This document shows, piece by piece, positions 38,210 to 46,443 of a stretch of DNA of 64,000 nt. The position numbers and the translations under genes are program-made. The notes below the pieces were generated by a model. It ran no database searches, had not been told where the DNA came from, and saw only the letters and a list, made by a program, of their open reading frames with translations. The stretch spans positions 4,202,552 through 4,266,551 of the forward strand of contig JAOSJT010000001.1 in assembly GCA_027493955.1 (NCBI GenBank). The letters are read 5' to 3'. Each line of letters starts with the position of its first letter. The stretch's first letter is position 1. Source of the DNA: Bacteroidia bacterium. Its GTDB lineage: Bacteria > Bacteroidota > Ignavibacteria > SZUA-365.

Positions 38210-38611
38210 TCATGTGCTCAGAATCAAGTCATAAAATGTTGAATTCACTGAATTACACGGAGGCTCTACATCCGTTGTAAACACATAGTTCCGATCATCT
38301 GTAGGCCAGGCGCTGTGGCAGGTGCGCCAGTCGAAGCGCGGAGTAAGTGTCGAAAACACGTTCATAGCACCACTTTTATCGCTGTCGTACATTTGTCGCT
38401 TCACGATGCTACTGTTCGCCGCATCGGACGCGTTGATATCGATGATGAACAGCCCTCCGCGTGTGTACGCGACATAAGCGCGATGGCCATTCGGCCCATT
38501 GGGATCGACGAACATTTCATGCACGCTTTCGCTGGTATGCGATGTGGACCCGAAACCCCCGGGAAGTGTGTACGAACCCTTGTGCTGAGGCGAGGAGGGA
38601 TTCGAGACATC
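38210..38611 (-). pseudogene. Rear part of a truncated choice-of-anchor-B gene (copy 2), after an in-frame TAG
   Basis: In frame with 38612-39205 after the stop, it reads DVSNPSSPQHKGSYTLPGG, then HEMFVDPNGPNGHRAYVAYT and IVKRQMYDSDKSGAMNVFST, nearly identical to the full-length copy. It then diverges at about TTDVEPPCNSVN and ends after YDLILST, whereas copy 1 runs on for another 800 residues. Copy 3 (40632-41018) ends in the same way (YDLILNT), so truncation preceded duplication. No beta-helix or sorting domain remains. Confidence 0.65.
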
Positions 38612-39205
38612 CTATACATCGATCTCATGCTTCTGCGTGGCGACGTACAGACGGTTGTCCGCGATGGTGATGGTGTGGGCTTGGGTAGAGCCTGAGTCGA
38701 GGCTTGGAATAGTGGCTGTCTGGACCGAACTGATGGGCACAAAGTTATCTTGTGCCGTTTGACCGAGGGCTATCGCGGAATCCACATTGACGATGTATAC
38801 GACTGGATTAGCACTGCTCCTGGCTATTGCCAAGGTAGCGAACGTGATACCGCTCACCACGAAGGTTTCAATGTCGGCGAAACCATAAGAAATTGGAGTT
38901 TGAGCTTGGATATCGTAGTCGACGTGATTAACGTACGCCATCTCATTGTAGTACACAGGTGATGTTGCGTTGACCAATGCAATACTTAATCCACCACCCA
39001 GCGTTGAAAGCGCGTAGTGTTTGTCAGGAGTACCGGCGATCTTTATTCCCCACACGTCACTGCTACCTGCACGTGAGAATTTATCATATCCGATCACAGC
39101 AACATTTTTCGAATGAAAGGTGTAGTTGGATTGTGCATCGGCAATGTGTACGTGAATACAAATTGCGGATAGTACGAGCACAAGGTGTATGTAGCGCTGC
39201 TTCAT
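38612..39205 (-). CDS. N-terminal part of choice-of-anchor-B protein (copy 2), ending at an in-frame TAG
   Basis: A 197-residue product with signal peptide (IHLVLVLSAICIHVHIADAQ) and the propeller start SSDVWGIKIAGTPDKHYALS, GGGLSIALVNATSP, AHTITIADNRLYVATQKHE. GAGGG lies five bases before the ATG at 39205. The stop after EIDV falls where copy 1 has a tryptophan (DIDVW), a single G-to-A change from TGG to TAG. It lacks a T9SS tail in either reading. Probably a decaying duplicate. Confidence 0.7.
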   Translation of the reverse strand: MKQRYIHLVLVLSAICIHVHIADAQSNYTFHSKNVAVIGYDKFSRAGSSDVWGIKIAGTPDKHYALSTLGGGLSIALVNATSPVYYNEMAYVNHVDYDIQAQTPISYGFADIETFVVSGITFATLAIARSSANPVVYIVNVDSAIALGQTAQDNFVPISSVQTATIPSLDSGSTQAHTITIADNRLYVATQKHEIDV

Positions 39206-39248
39206 TGTTGCCCTCATAAAGTGGTGTTCAAAATGTGGATTTCGAGGT

Positions 39249-40565
39249 TTATCGTTGAATCAAGATTAGACGTGTTAGTCTCTCCTGTCCAGCAAACATT
39301 GTCAGAAGGTATATTCCGCTCGGTAATTCCCTGTTGTTACTGTCACGAAGATCCCACTGAAAACTGCCGGGTGCAGACACGCGTTGTTCACGCACCATGG
39401 TTCCCAGGGTGTTGTACAAGCGGAGCGTGGTACTCGAGGCCGCCGGCATTTCGATGTTCACGGTCATGCTCTCGCGTGCCGGCTGAGGATACACCTGAAT
39501 CAAAGGGGCTGGAGGTATTTCGGTAGCCGTGAGGTTCGTGCTCAAATTATCACGGATGTAGATTCCTTTCCTGGTCTCGAAATACAATCGATTACGGCTT
39601 GCGTCGTGTTGAAGCCATCTATTCGCGTCTCTTGAATTCCAGTAGGATTTGTACGGAAGGTCAAGCGAGCTTGAATCAACAGTCCATGTGAAACCTCTCG
39701 ACTGAGAGTGAGAGATTGCGCCCGTATTGCTATTGAACCGAAACAGTTCGTTCGCATTCTTTAAGTTTCGGGTCAATGAGCGAAAGCCTCTATTGTCATT
39801 ATCTGTATAAATGATTGTCCAGGATGAGCCGCGGTCTTCTGAAAGGAGGAGCTGATTTCCTTGGGTAGCGAGTATTTGGTTGGTCAAATCCGGATCAACC
39901 GATAGTGAACCAATGTTCAGTGGACTTTCGGCGACGAACTGCCACGTCTCCCCGTCATCCGCACTGTGGAAGAAATACGCTCCTCCGATATCGGTATCAA
40001 CATTGACATAGACATCCCGAGACGTTTCACTGACGGCTAGTGCGATGATGGAACCGTCGCTGGAATATGGGAATGGGTACGGCCACTGCCAGGTTCTACC
40101 GAAATCCGTCGAGCGATACAGGCGTTCAAATCGATGATTGATGGAACGAAAACCGAATACCAGACCGGGAACGTTTTTCTTCTGAATCAGTCCGCCGATA
40201 GAGGGATCCTGCTGATCCGTGGAATCCCAAGAGACCCCCAAATCGTTGCTGAAGTATATTTTCGACGCAGTCGCCCCCCACAATCGTGTGGGTTCGCCCT
40301 CGAGAATTGTAACAACGGTGCTAGGGTGTATGAGATTTGTGTCGAGGAGAGACCAGGAATCTCCAGCATCGGTTGAGCGATATATGCGTCTTGCGTTGTA
40401 CCCACCTTCCGGGCGTGGGATTGAAACAGAGGTAAAGATCAGATCGCCCAAGATGGACATATGAGTAACGCTATGTTCCTCCGGTCCGATATACCGCCAA
40501 CCGCTTTGCGCAGTTACGAGGGTGGAATAAAGAACGAGAGCGAATGCGAAAATAATCACTTTCAT
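39249..40565 (-). CDS. Secreted BNR/Asp-box beta-propeller protein with T9SS sorting domain (copy B)
   Basis: A 438-residue paralog of the 36821-38143 product. Signal peptide at residues 1-20 (KVIIFAFALVLYSTLVTA), then SGWRYIGPEEHSVTHMSILG and Asp-box units STDAGDSWSLL, SNDLGVSWDST, STDFGRTWQWP, SADDGETWQFV and SEDRGSSWTII. The C-terminus is a T9SS sorting domain (QVYPQPARESMTVNIEM, LYNTLGTMVREQ, PSGIYLLTMFAGQE). The N-terminal third and the central DVYVNVDTDIGGAYFFHS block are highly similar between copies; the rest has diverged. AAAGGA precedes the ATG. Function unknown. Confidence 0.87.
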   Translation of the reverse strand: MKVIIFAFALVLYSTLVTAQSGWRYIGPEEHSVTHMSILGDLIFTSVSIPRPEGGYNARRIYRSTDAGDSWSLLDTNLIHPSTVVTILEGEPTRLWGATASKIYFSNDLGVSWDSTDQQDPSIGGLIQKKNVPGLVFGFRSINHRFERLYRSTDFGRTWQWPYPFPYSSDGSIIALAVSETSRDVYVNVDTDIGGAYFFHSADDGETWQFVAESPLNIGSLSVDPDLTNQILATQGNQLLLSEDRGSSWTIIYTDNDNRGFRSLTRNLKNANELFRFNSNTGAISHSQSRGFTWTVDSSSLDLPYKSYWNSRDANRWLQHDASRNRLYFETRKGIYIRDNLSTNLTATEIPPAPLIQVYPQPARESMTVNIEMPAASSTTLRLYNTLGTMVREQRVSAPGSFQWDLRDSNNRELPSGIYLLTMFAGQERLTRLILIQR

Positions 40566-40631
40566 GATGGAAGTCCTTTTCGAAGAGTGCAGTGTATGTC
40601 GCGGATTGCTGATGTAGTTGAGCATACGTAA

Positions 40632-41018
40632 TCATGTGTTCAGAATCAAGTCATATAATGCCGCATCTCCCGAATTGCCCGCAGGGATTTTATCCGTCGC
40701 CCGCACAGACTCCCGATCCTCCGTCGGCCAGGCGCTGTGACAGAGCCGCCAGTCAAAAGCCGTGTCAGCGGAGAAAACCGAAAGAGCGCTCAGTTTGTCG
40801 CTGTCATACATCTGTCGCTTCACGATGTTGCTGTTGAGGACATCGGCGGTATCGATATCGACAATGAACAGCCCGCCGCGCGTGTACGCCACGTAGGCGC
40901 GATGGCCGTTCGGTCCGTCGGGATCGACGTACATTTCATGCACTGTCGCTCCCGGCATGTTTGTCCCCGGCACTGGATTCGGCAGAGCGTAAGCGCCTTT
41001 GTGTATGGGCGAGTACAT
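40632..41018 (-). pseudogene. Fragment of a choice-of-anchor-B gene (copy 3), lacking its 5' end
   Basis: Encodes only SPIHKGAYALPNP, HEMYVDPDGPNGHRAYVAYT and IVKRQMYDSDKLSALSVFS, ending in YDLILNT like copy 2. The region upstream of this (signal peptide and first propeller part) is missing: the homology begins within ten bases of the terminator of the M1 peptidase gene. An apparent ATG at 41018 is probably chance. It is the remains of the 5' gene of the older duplication unit. Confidence 0.7.
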
Positions 41019-41020
41019 CG

Positions 41021-41054
41021 AAAAAAAAGGAGCAGAGAAATTCTTCTCTGCTCC
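41021..41054 (-). terminator. Intrinsic terminator of the M1 peptidase gene
   Basis: On the minus strand GGAGCAGAG and CTCTGCTCC form a 9-bp stem (extendable through the A/T-rich loop) followed directly by eight T residues. It lies about 75 bp after the stop of the aminopeptidase gene and is the clearest rho-independent terminator in the window. Confidence 0.85.
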
Positions 41055-41129
41055 AATATCCTCGTCGAAGTGATGTAGTATCGAATCAGCGCTCGTGTTG
41101 CACGCGCTACTCGCGATGATATAGTCTAT

Positions 41130-43814
41130 TTACTCGGCAACAACCAGCGTCCGAGCGCTTGTGGCGTTCCCACTCCGCAGCACCAACGTATACACACCGG
41201 CGGGGAGGCCGTGTAATTCCACCTTTATACTGTACTCGCCCTGCGACAGCGTGCCGTTATATACTTCCCGAACCATGCGTCCGAGCACGTCGTGCACACG
41301 CAGGGTGATGTCGGACGTCCCGCGAACGGACAGTGGTGCAGTGCGCAGGACGGCGGCGGATGCCGGATTCGGATACACGGCGTGTAACTCCATCGCGGCG
41401 GGTGATGCGGGTTCGCGCGTGCTCAGCACCGGTTCGCAGGGCATCTCGTCAAGCATCGCCGCGATATTCGTTTTCAGTTGTGCGGGCTCGATGCGATACG
41501 GCCGCAGGGACAGGAACATCATGTGTCCGGTTTCCATCTCGCCCGTTTTGACGGGCTTGCCCCACACGCCGATGCCGGAGGTGGTGTTGTTCCTTGTTTC
41601 GGTAAAGAGGATAAGATTCTCCGGACGAGCGAGCGTGAGACTGAACGGATTCACCAGATTCTGGTCGCCGGTGAATTCCATGTCCGTCAGCGAGGGCAGC
41701 GTCGCTTTGCACTCGCGTACCGTCGCCAACTGACCGGTCCAGGTGATGCCGAGGAACTGGCGCATCTCCGCGGAGAGGAATTGCTGGCCATAGCGCGTCA
41801 TCAACAGGAGATTGCCCCCGACGCGCACGTACTCCATGGCCGAAGTGTTGAACCAATGCGCTTCATCGCCGTTGTAGGCGTTGCCCAGCCAGATCACGGT
41901 GCAGTATTGACCCAGCACGTTCGCAGGAATCGCCCCGCTGCCGATGGGTGCGGGTACGCCTTCGGGATAGCCGCCCGAGGGGTTCGGGAAGAGATCCCAC
42001 AAGGTATAGGGCTGGCCGCCGGTGAAGGTCGAATCCGCGAAGGCGGCGTCCATGGCGCTCCGGTACGCGCTTTCATTCCAGTCCACGCCGTTGACCAGCA
42101 GTATGCCCTTGTCGAAGGTGGGATTGACGATTTTTTCGATCACCCGCTTGAGAATCCAGTTGTCGCGGTCGAGTTGCACCAGCTCCGGCTTTTTCGGAAG
42201 CATGAAGCTCCATTCCTGCGCCGCCTGATCATTGAACACCACAAGCGTCGTATCACTGCCGTCGTCGTAACGCACGTACAGATCGATGGGCATGGTGAAG
42301 AGCTGCCGCGTCGAAAGATAGAGCTGCTCGATGCTCACATCCAGCTGGTGCTCGCCGCCGACATTCGTGACGCCCCATTCGTACTGATAGGTGGGATAAT
42401 ACTCTCCGTAAATCCATTGCTGGAAGAACCAGTCGAGATCCATGCCGCTTTCGTCTTCCATGACCTGCTGGAATTCGCTCGTGACGGCGGTCCGGTAATA
42501 CTGCATCATCTCATCACCCAGATATTTGCGCGTGGCGGCGAAAAACGCTTCATCACCCATGACATGCCGCAGCATGTGTACCACCCAGGAGGCCTTGTTG
42601 TAGCTCAGGTTGCCGCTGAAGATGCGGGAGAAATCCGTCGGATCACTGACGTATATCGTACCCGGACCATAGTAGGCCTTGCCCGCCATATCGGCCTTGA
42701 GCGCGTCCAGACCCCAGCGCGCCTCGTAAAACAGCGCTTCGCCGTAGGTCGCCCAGCCCTCGTTGAGCCAGATGTGATGGAAGGAATTGCAGGTCACCTT
42801 GTCGCCGAACCACTGATGCATCAGTTCGTGTACCACTACACCGGTACTGTAAAAGCCCATGGAGGATACCGTCTGATGCTCCATTGCGCCTCCCCATTCA
42901 TACTCGGCCATGCCGTACTTCTCGTTGATGAACGGGTAGGTGATGAAGAGATCCGAATACACCTGCAAGCCTTCGAGCATGTCCTGCTCGAATGCGGCCA
43001 TGTCCTGCGCGGACATGCCGTACCACCAGCTTCCCACGGGCATGGTCCTGCCGCCGTGCGTGAATTGAAACTCGCGGTAATTGTACTTCGCCGCCGCGAC
43101 GCTGACAAGGTAGGTGACGATGGGATATTTGCTTTTCCAGTGCACTGTCCGCGTGCCATCTCCGCCTACGACATCAGAAACGACGAGCCCGTTGGATACC
43201 GGATACAGGTCATCGGGAACAGTGACGATGATGTCAATCGAGTCCGCTTTATCCGACGGATCATCCTTGCAGGGCCACCACGTGCGCGCGTCATACGGTT
43301 CTGACTGCGTGGCGATAGATGTCACCTGCTCGTTGAGTTCCACGTTGTTGACGCTGCGGATGCTGATGCCGCTCTGCGCGTACGATGCAGTGTAATACAT
43401 GCGTACGTCATCGCTCCTCTGCGTACGCAGAGTGTATGGCAGGGGAATGGTCACCACATCGCCATTGATCGTGAGCTGGCTTTTCGGAATGCGCTGGCCA
43501 CGAGTCACAACACTATCTATGGACGCATTCGGCGCCATGTGGACGTCAAGAGTGTTCATGTCACCGTTGATCGCTCTGAAGTGCATGAGCACGTTGCCGC
43601 TGAACGGGAGTGTCGCGTCTTTTCCCAGGGAAATGGTGAGGCGATAATACGTCACGTCGTAGGAGGCCATGGAAGCCGGAACAAAAGCGCTGCGCTTTGC
43701 GAGCAGTTCGTACCGCCGCATTTCTTTCTCGCGGTGGACGCACATATCGCTCTGTTGTGCGAAAGCGGTACCGCCGACAAGAAGCAGCAGCAAGAGGTGG
43801 TAAAGCAATTTCAT
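41130..43814 (-). CDS. Secreted M1 family aminopeptidase with C-terminal glutamine-amidotransferase-like region and T9SS tail
   Basis: An 894-residue zinc metallopeptidase. Signal peptide at residues 1-20; the gluzincin motif is exact, H329-E330-x-x-H333 with Glu352 (HELMHQWFGD ... NEGWATYGE), and GGAMEHQ matches the M1 exopeptidase loop (usually GAMEN, here His). After the peptidase domain, residues about 585-800 (GILLVNGVDWNESAYR, TVIWLGNAYNGDE, YVRVGGNLLLMTRYG) resemble a class I amidotransferase-like fold; the tail (LHAVYPNPASAAVLRTAPLS ... GVYTLVLRSGN) is a T9SS sorting domain. The ATG at 43814 has GGAG five bases upstream. Likely role: surface or extracellular peptide breakdown. Confidence 0.92.
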   Translation of the reverse strand: MKLLYHLLLLLLVGGTAFAQQSDMCVHREKEMRRYELLAKRSAFVPASMASYDVTYYRLTISLGKDATLPFSGNVLMHFRAINGDMNTLDVHMAPNASIDSVVTRGQRIPKSQLTINGDVVTIPLPYTLRTQRSDDVRMYYTASYAQSGISIRSVNNVELNEQVTSIATQSEPYDARTWWPCKDDPSDKADSIDIIVTVPDDLYPVSNGLVVSDVVGGDGTRTVHWKSKYPIVTYLVSVAAAKYNYREFQFTHGGRTMPVGSWWYGMSAQDMAAFEQDMLEGLQVYSDLFITYPFINEKYGMAEYEWGGAMEHQTVSSMGFYSTGVVVHELMHQWFGDKVTCNSFHHIWLNEGWATYGEALFYEARWGLDALKADMAGKAYYGPGTIYVSDPTDFSRIFSGNLSYNKASWVVHMLRHVMGDEAFFAATRKYLGDEMMQYYRTAVTSEFQQVMEDESGMDLDWFFQQWIYGEYYPTYQYEWGVTNVGGEHQLDVSIEQLYLSTRQLFTMPIDLYVRYDDGSDTTLVVFNDQAAQEWSFMLPKKPELVQLDRDNWILKRVIEKIVNPTFDKGILLVNGVDWNESAYRSAMDAAFADSTFTGGQPYTLWDLFPNPSGGYPEGVPAPIGSGAIPANVLGQYCTVIWLGNAYNGDEAHWFNTSAMEYVRVGGNLLLMTRYGQQFLSAEMRQFLGITWTGQLATVRECKATLPSLTDMEFTGDQNLVNPFSLTLARPENLILFTETRNNTTSGIGVWGKPVKTGEMETGHMMFLSLRPYRIEPAQLKTNIAAMLDEMPCEPVLSTREPASPAAMELHAVYPNPASAAVLRTAPLSVRGTSDITLRVHDVLGRMVREVYNGTLSQGEYSIKVELHGLPAGVYTLVLRSGNATSARTLVVAE

Positions 43815-44156
43815 AGGTTCTCCAGGTGGAAGGGATGTACTGCACCCTGATGCAATCTTCAATAATAGTACGTACGCTCATGTCGAACAATGCACAAATC
43901 CGTGGTCTGTATGTGAGGGGGCCGCGGAATACCCGTGCGTGCGGATGGATGCGGATCGGCGGGTATATGTGTAGAGGAATCTTTCGGGGGAATGTCGCAA
44001 GCGGCTTGCGGGAAGGGAGTGGGTAACAGGATTTACGTGCATTCATGTTCCTCTGGCGCCTCGGTGTACGTATCGCGTATGCGCGATGAGGGACATTGCT
44101 CCGGTGCAGCCGAAGTGGTATCATTGAAAGAACAAGATCACGCAGGAAATCTCGAA
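43815..44156. other. Divergent intergenic region
   Basis: Separates the minus-strand M1 peptidase gene from a plus-strand gene and should hold promoters for both. No operator-like repeat, riboswitch or RNA gene was recognised. A plus-strand open frame crosses it from 43935 but its composition is not protein-like before the ATG at 44157. Confidence 0.4.
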
Positions 44157-44471
44157 ATGATACGACAGACATGGCTGTTTGCCGCCTCGGAAAGCGATGG
44201 CCCCCCGGTTTCAAAAAGCATCCACCAGCTCTTCGAAGCACTGCCCGGAGTGCTGCGCCTCGAGTATGGAGCGATATCCTCGCGCTCGACAGGCCAGATC
44301 CGGGCTGCGGCGATTCTGGACGTTTATTTCTCCGACGAGGATGCGATGAATGCTGCCTATGCCTGCGCGGAAGGCAGGCGCATCTCGCGCGAAGTCATGA
44401 ACAACGCCGCCGCCGTGCTGGACGTCCTCATCATCGACAATCCCGACTCCATGTCCGATGGGAGCCACTGA
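44157..44471 (+). CDS. Hypothetical protein, possible EthD/dimeric alpha-beta barrel fold
   Basis: A 104-residue soluble protein not clearly assigned to a family. The order of strands and helices, and the segment DVYFSDEDAMNAAYACAEGR followed by SREVMNNAAAVLDVLIID, resembles EthD-like or other dimeric alpha-beta barrel proteins. AGGAAAT lies about eight bases before the ATG, which was chosen over the longer open frame from 43935. It is 120 bp upstream of rdgB. Function unknown. Confidence 0.6.
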   Translation: MIRQTWLFAASESDGPPVSKSIHQLFEALPGVLRLEYGAISSRSTGQIRAAAILDVYFSDEDAMNAAYACAEGRRISREVMNNAAAVLDVLIIDNPDSMSDGSH

Positions 44472-44591
44472 GAGCTCGGGACCGGACACGGATTCTCTGC
44501 ATGGCGGCACTGGCATTCCAGAGTCGGATTCTGTATTGTTACATACGGAACAGTAGCTGAAACAGAACATTCTCAGATACGCACACTGCGC

Positions 44592-45182
44592 ATGAAACCC
44601 GACACCATCGTCCTTGCCACACGCAACCCGCATAAAGCCGCGGAAATGAAGGCCCTCCTCGCCGGCCTGCCCGTCACCGTTCGTGATCTGTCGGAATTTC
44701 CCGGCTGTCCCGACGTGGAGGAAGACGGCGACACGCTCGAGGATAACGCATATAAGAAAGCCGAGGCGGCGTACCGCTGCACGGGTCTCCCCGCCGTGGC
44801 GGACGACACCGGCCTTGAGGTGTACTATCTTCTCGGTCAACCCGGCGTGTACTCCGCCCGCTATGCCGGCGAGAATGCGACATACGAGGAGAACTGCAAG
44901 AAGCTGTTGCAGGAGTTGACGCAGGTGCCCGCACGCAAGCGCGATGCGCGCTTCCGCTGTGTGATCGCGCTGGTCGGTCCCGGCACGGAAGAGTACTTCG
45001 AGGGCCGGGTGGAGGGACGCATTTTACTCACGCCGCGCGGAAGCGGTGGTTTCGGGTATGACCCGGTATTCCAGGCGGAGGGTTTCACCCGCAGCTTCGC
45101 GGAACTGACGGCGGAGGAGAAAAACGCCGTCAGCCACCGAGGCAACGCGCTGCGGGCATTGAAGGAATTTCTGGCGAAATAA
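44592..45182 (+). CDS. rdgB: dITP/XTP pyrophosphatase (RdgB/HAM1 family)
   Basis: Hydrolyses non-canonical purine triphosphates such as dITP and XTP to monophosphates, keeping them out of DNA. The 196-residue product has the substrate loop LATRNPHKAAEMK, the catalytic VADDTGLEVYYLLGQPGVYSARYAG region (core ADDTGLEV) and the C-terminal GSGGFGYDPVF and VSHRGNALRALK motifs. Length is typical. It lies 11 bp before a lipoprotein gene with which it may be co-transcribed. Confidence 0.95.
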   Translation: MKPDTIVLATRNPHKAAEMKALLAGLPVTVRDLSEFPGCPDVEEDGDTLEDNAYKKAEAAYRCTGLPAVADDTGLEVYYLLGQPGVYSARYAGENATYEENCKKLLQELTQVPARKRDARFRCVIALVGPGTEEYFEGRVEGRILLTPRGSGGFGYDPVFQAEGFTRSFAELTAEEKNAVSHRGNALRALKEFLAK

Positions 45183-45193
45183 CGGAGGTTTGT

Positions 45194-45997
45194 ATGCGAT
45201 ATTTCATGTTCCTGTTGACTCTCGTGCTCGTCCTGCCCGCATGTACCGATGATCCGGCTCCCGTCACAACGTCCGGGACGGAGTTGTTTGCCGATCAGCA
45301 GTATTATCCCGACCGGGAGGGGTTCTGGTGGGAGTACCAGCTGGATTCGGCAAGCGTCAAGGATGTTGCCCGGGTGCGTTCCCGCATCATCGGCAGCCGC
45401 GTGGTGGATTCCCTGACCTATTCGGTGCAGGTGAACGAGGACAGGCGCGGGGGTCAGGTCACGACGGACACGCAATACATTCGAAAAACGGGTGTCGGCA
45501 TCATGATGAGCAGTCCGGGTTTGAGGGATCTGGGTGCTTTCCCTGTGATTCCCGGTGGACCGGGTGTGGAAATCCCCAAAGAGTTTCTCATCATTCCCTT
45601 CAATCCGGGCTTTCAAGCCACCTGGGATATTGTGACCATCGAGTTCAATCAAATTCCGATTTTTCCCATATACTTCCGGGTAAAGGGGCGCTACATCGGA
45701 ACCGGAGACGTCGCAACGCAGCGTGGCACGCTGAAAAATGTCGCGCGCATCACGGTCAGCATTGAAGCGCGCCTGCCCAATCTCCAAAATCCGACAGATT
45801 TTCTCAATCCGCTCATCCTCAACGAGAAGGCGGATTTTTACTTCACACGGCCTTACGGATTGGCATTGATCGACGGCTCGGAGGCGGTGTTCACGTTGCT
45901 GCGCGGCGGTCTCCCTCTGGCATCCAGCTTCCCGAAGCTGCGCCAGGAACTCGTGGACATGAATATCGTCCAGCCGCAGCCTGTCTGCTCCTGGTGA
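45194..45997 (+). CDS. Hypothetical lipoprotein
   Basis: A 267-residue protein with a lipoprotein signal (YFMFLLTLVLVLPACTDD, lipobox LPAC). The mature part is rich in beta strands (FWWEYQLDSASVKDVARVRS, KNVARITVSIEARLPN) with no recognised catalytic motif. Such proteins in Bacteroidota-like genomes are often outer-membrane or periplasmic lipoproteins of unknown role. GGAGG lies five bases before the start. Its stop is followed directly by a repeat region. Confidence 0.75.
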   Translation: MRYFMFLLTLVLVLPACTDDPAPVTTSGTELFADQQYYPDREGFWWEYQLDSASVKDVARVRSRIIGSRVVDSLTYSVQVNEDRRGGQVTTDTQYIRKTGVGIMMSSPGLRDLGAFPVIPGGPGVEIPKEFLIIPFNPGFQATWDIVTIEFNQIPIFPIYFRVKGRYIGTGDVATQRGTLKNVARITVSIEARLPNLQNPTDFLNPLILNEKADFYFTRPYGLALIDGSEAVFTLLRGGLPLASSFPKLRQELVDMNIVQPQPVCSW

Positions 45998-46017
45998 GCA
46001 GGGCGCAAGGCGCAGAA

Positions 46018-46046
46018 CGCGCCTGCCCCCCGAAGCCATTGCACAG
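46018..46046 (+). repeat. 29-bp direct repeat, left copy
   Basis: Identical over 29 bases to 55543-55571 (it contains CCTGCCCCCCGAAGCCATTG). The two copies have the same orientation and bracket the two giant T9SS genes. No target-site duplication was identified next to them. Confidence 0.75.
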
Positions 46047-46097
46047 CGCTGCTGGATTCCGATAATTTGAGTTTGCGCAGGCGGGGAGAGCGAAGAG

Positions 46098-46290
46098 CAG
46101 AGAGCACGGGCGTGCAAGATTGCTCGCATCGTACAAGCGCCCCACGTCGGGAGGAGGCAGAGAGCAAAGGGCAGAGAGCATGGCCGTGCAAGATTGCTTG
46201 CACCGTACAAGTGCCTCAGTTCGGGAGGAGGCAGAGAGCAAAGGGCAGAGAGCACGGCCGGGCAAGATTGCTTGCACCGTACAAGCACAT
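46098..46290. repeat. 74-bp tandem repeat, about 2.6 copies
   Basis: Units start at 46098, 46172 and 46246 with CAGAGAGCAYGG, and include GCAAGATTGCTYGCACCGTAC and GGGAGGAGGCAGAGAGCAAA. Copies differ at a few positions. The region from 46047 to 46424 holds no supported gene. CAGAGAGCA-type words also occur near 46380 in inverted form. Confidence 0.8.
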
Positions 46291-46424
46291 TAGTTTCGCA
46301 AGTGGGAGGCGGCGGATACACTCAGGAGCATTGTAACGGATATAGATCGCTTTTCGGACATCCGTAACGCACGACCGTGCTCTCTGCTATCGGCTCTCTG
46401 CTCCGGCCGCACCACCGCCCGTAC

Positions 46425-46443
46425 AGACGCCCGCCGGGCGTCT
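46425..46443 (-). terminator. Hairpin directly after the 1663-residue protein gene (possible terminator or palindromic repeat)
   Basis: AGACGCCCGCCGGGCGTCT forms an 8-bp stem with a three-base loop immediately after the stop codon. There is no T-run. Its outer ends (GTAGAGACG on the minus strand) match the 28-bp palindrome at 31477-31504, and the gene's TAG stop lies inside this outer arm, so it may be a mobile palindrome that also ends transcription. Confidence 0.45.

Noticed and set aside
41478-43304. Long plus-strand open frame opposite the M1 peptidase gene
   Set aside because: Its product is His/Arg/Val-rich with no family pattern; it is the antisense shadow of a gene with an exact HExxH-18-E motif. 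The same applies to the long minus-strand frames opposite the acyl-CoA synthetase, actB, actC and the chaperone genes.
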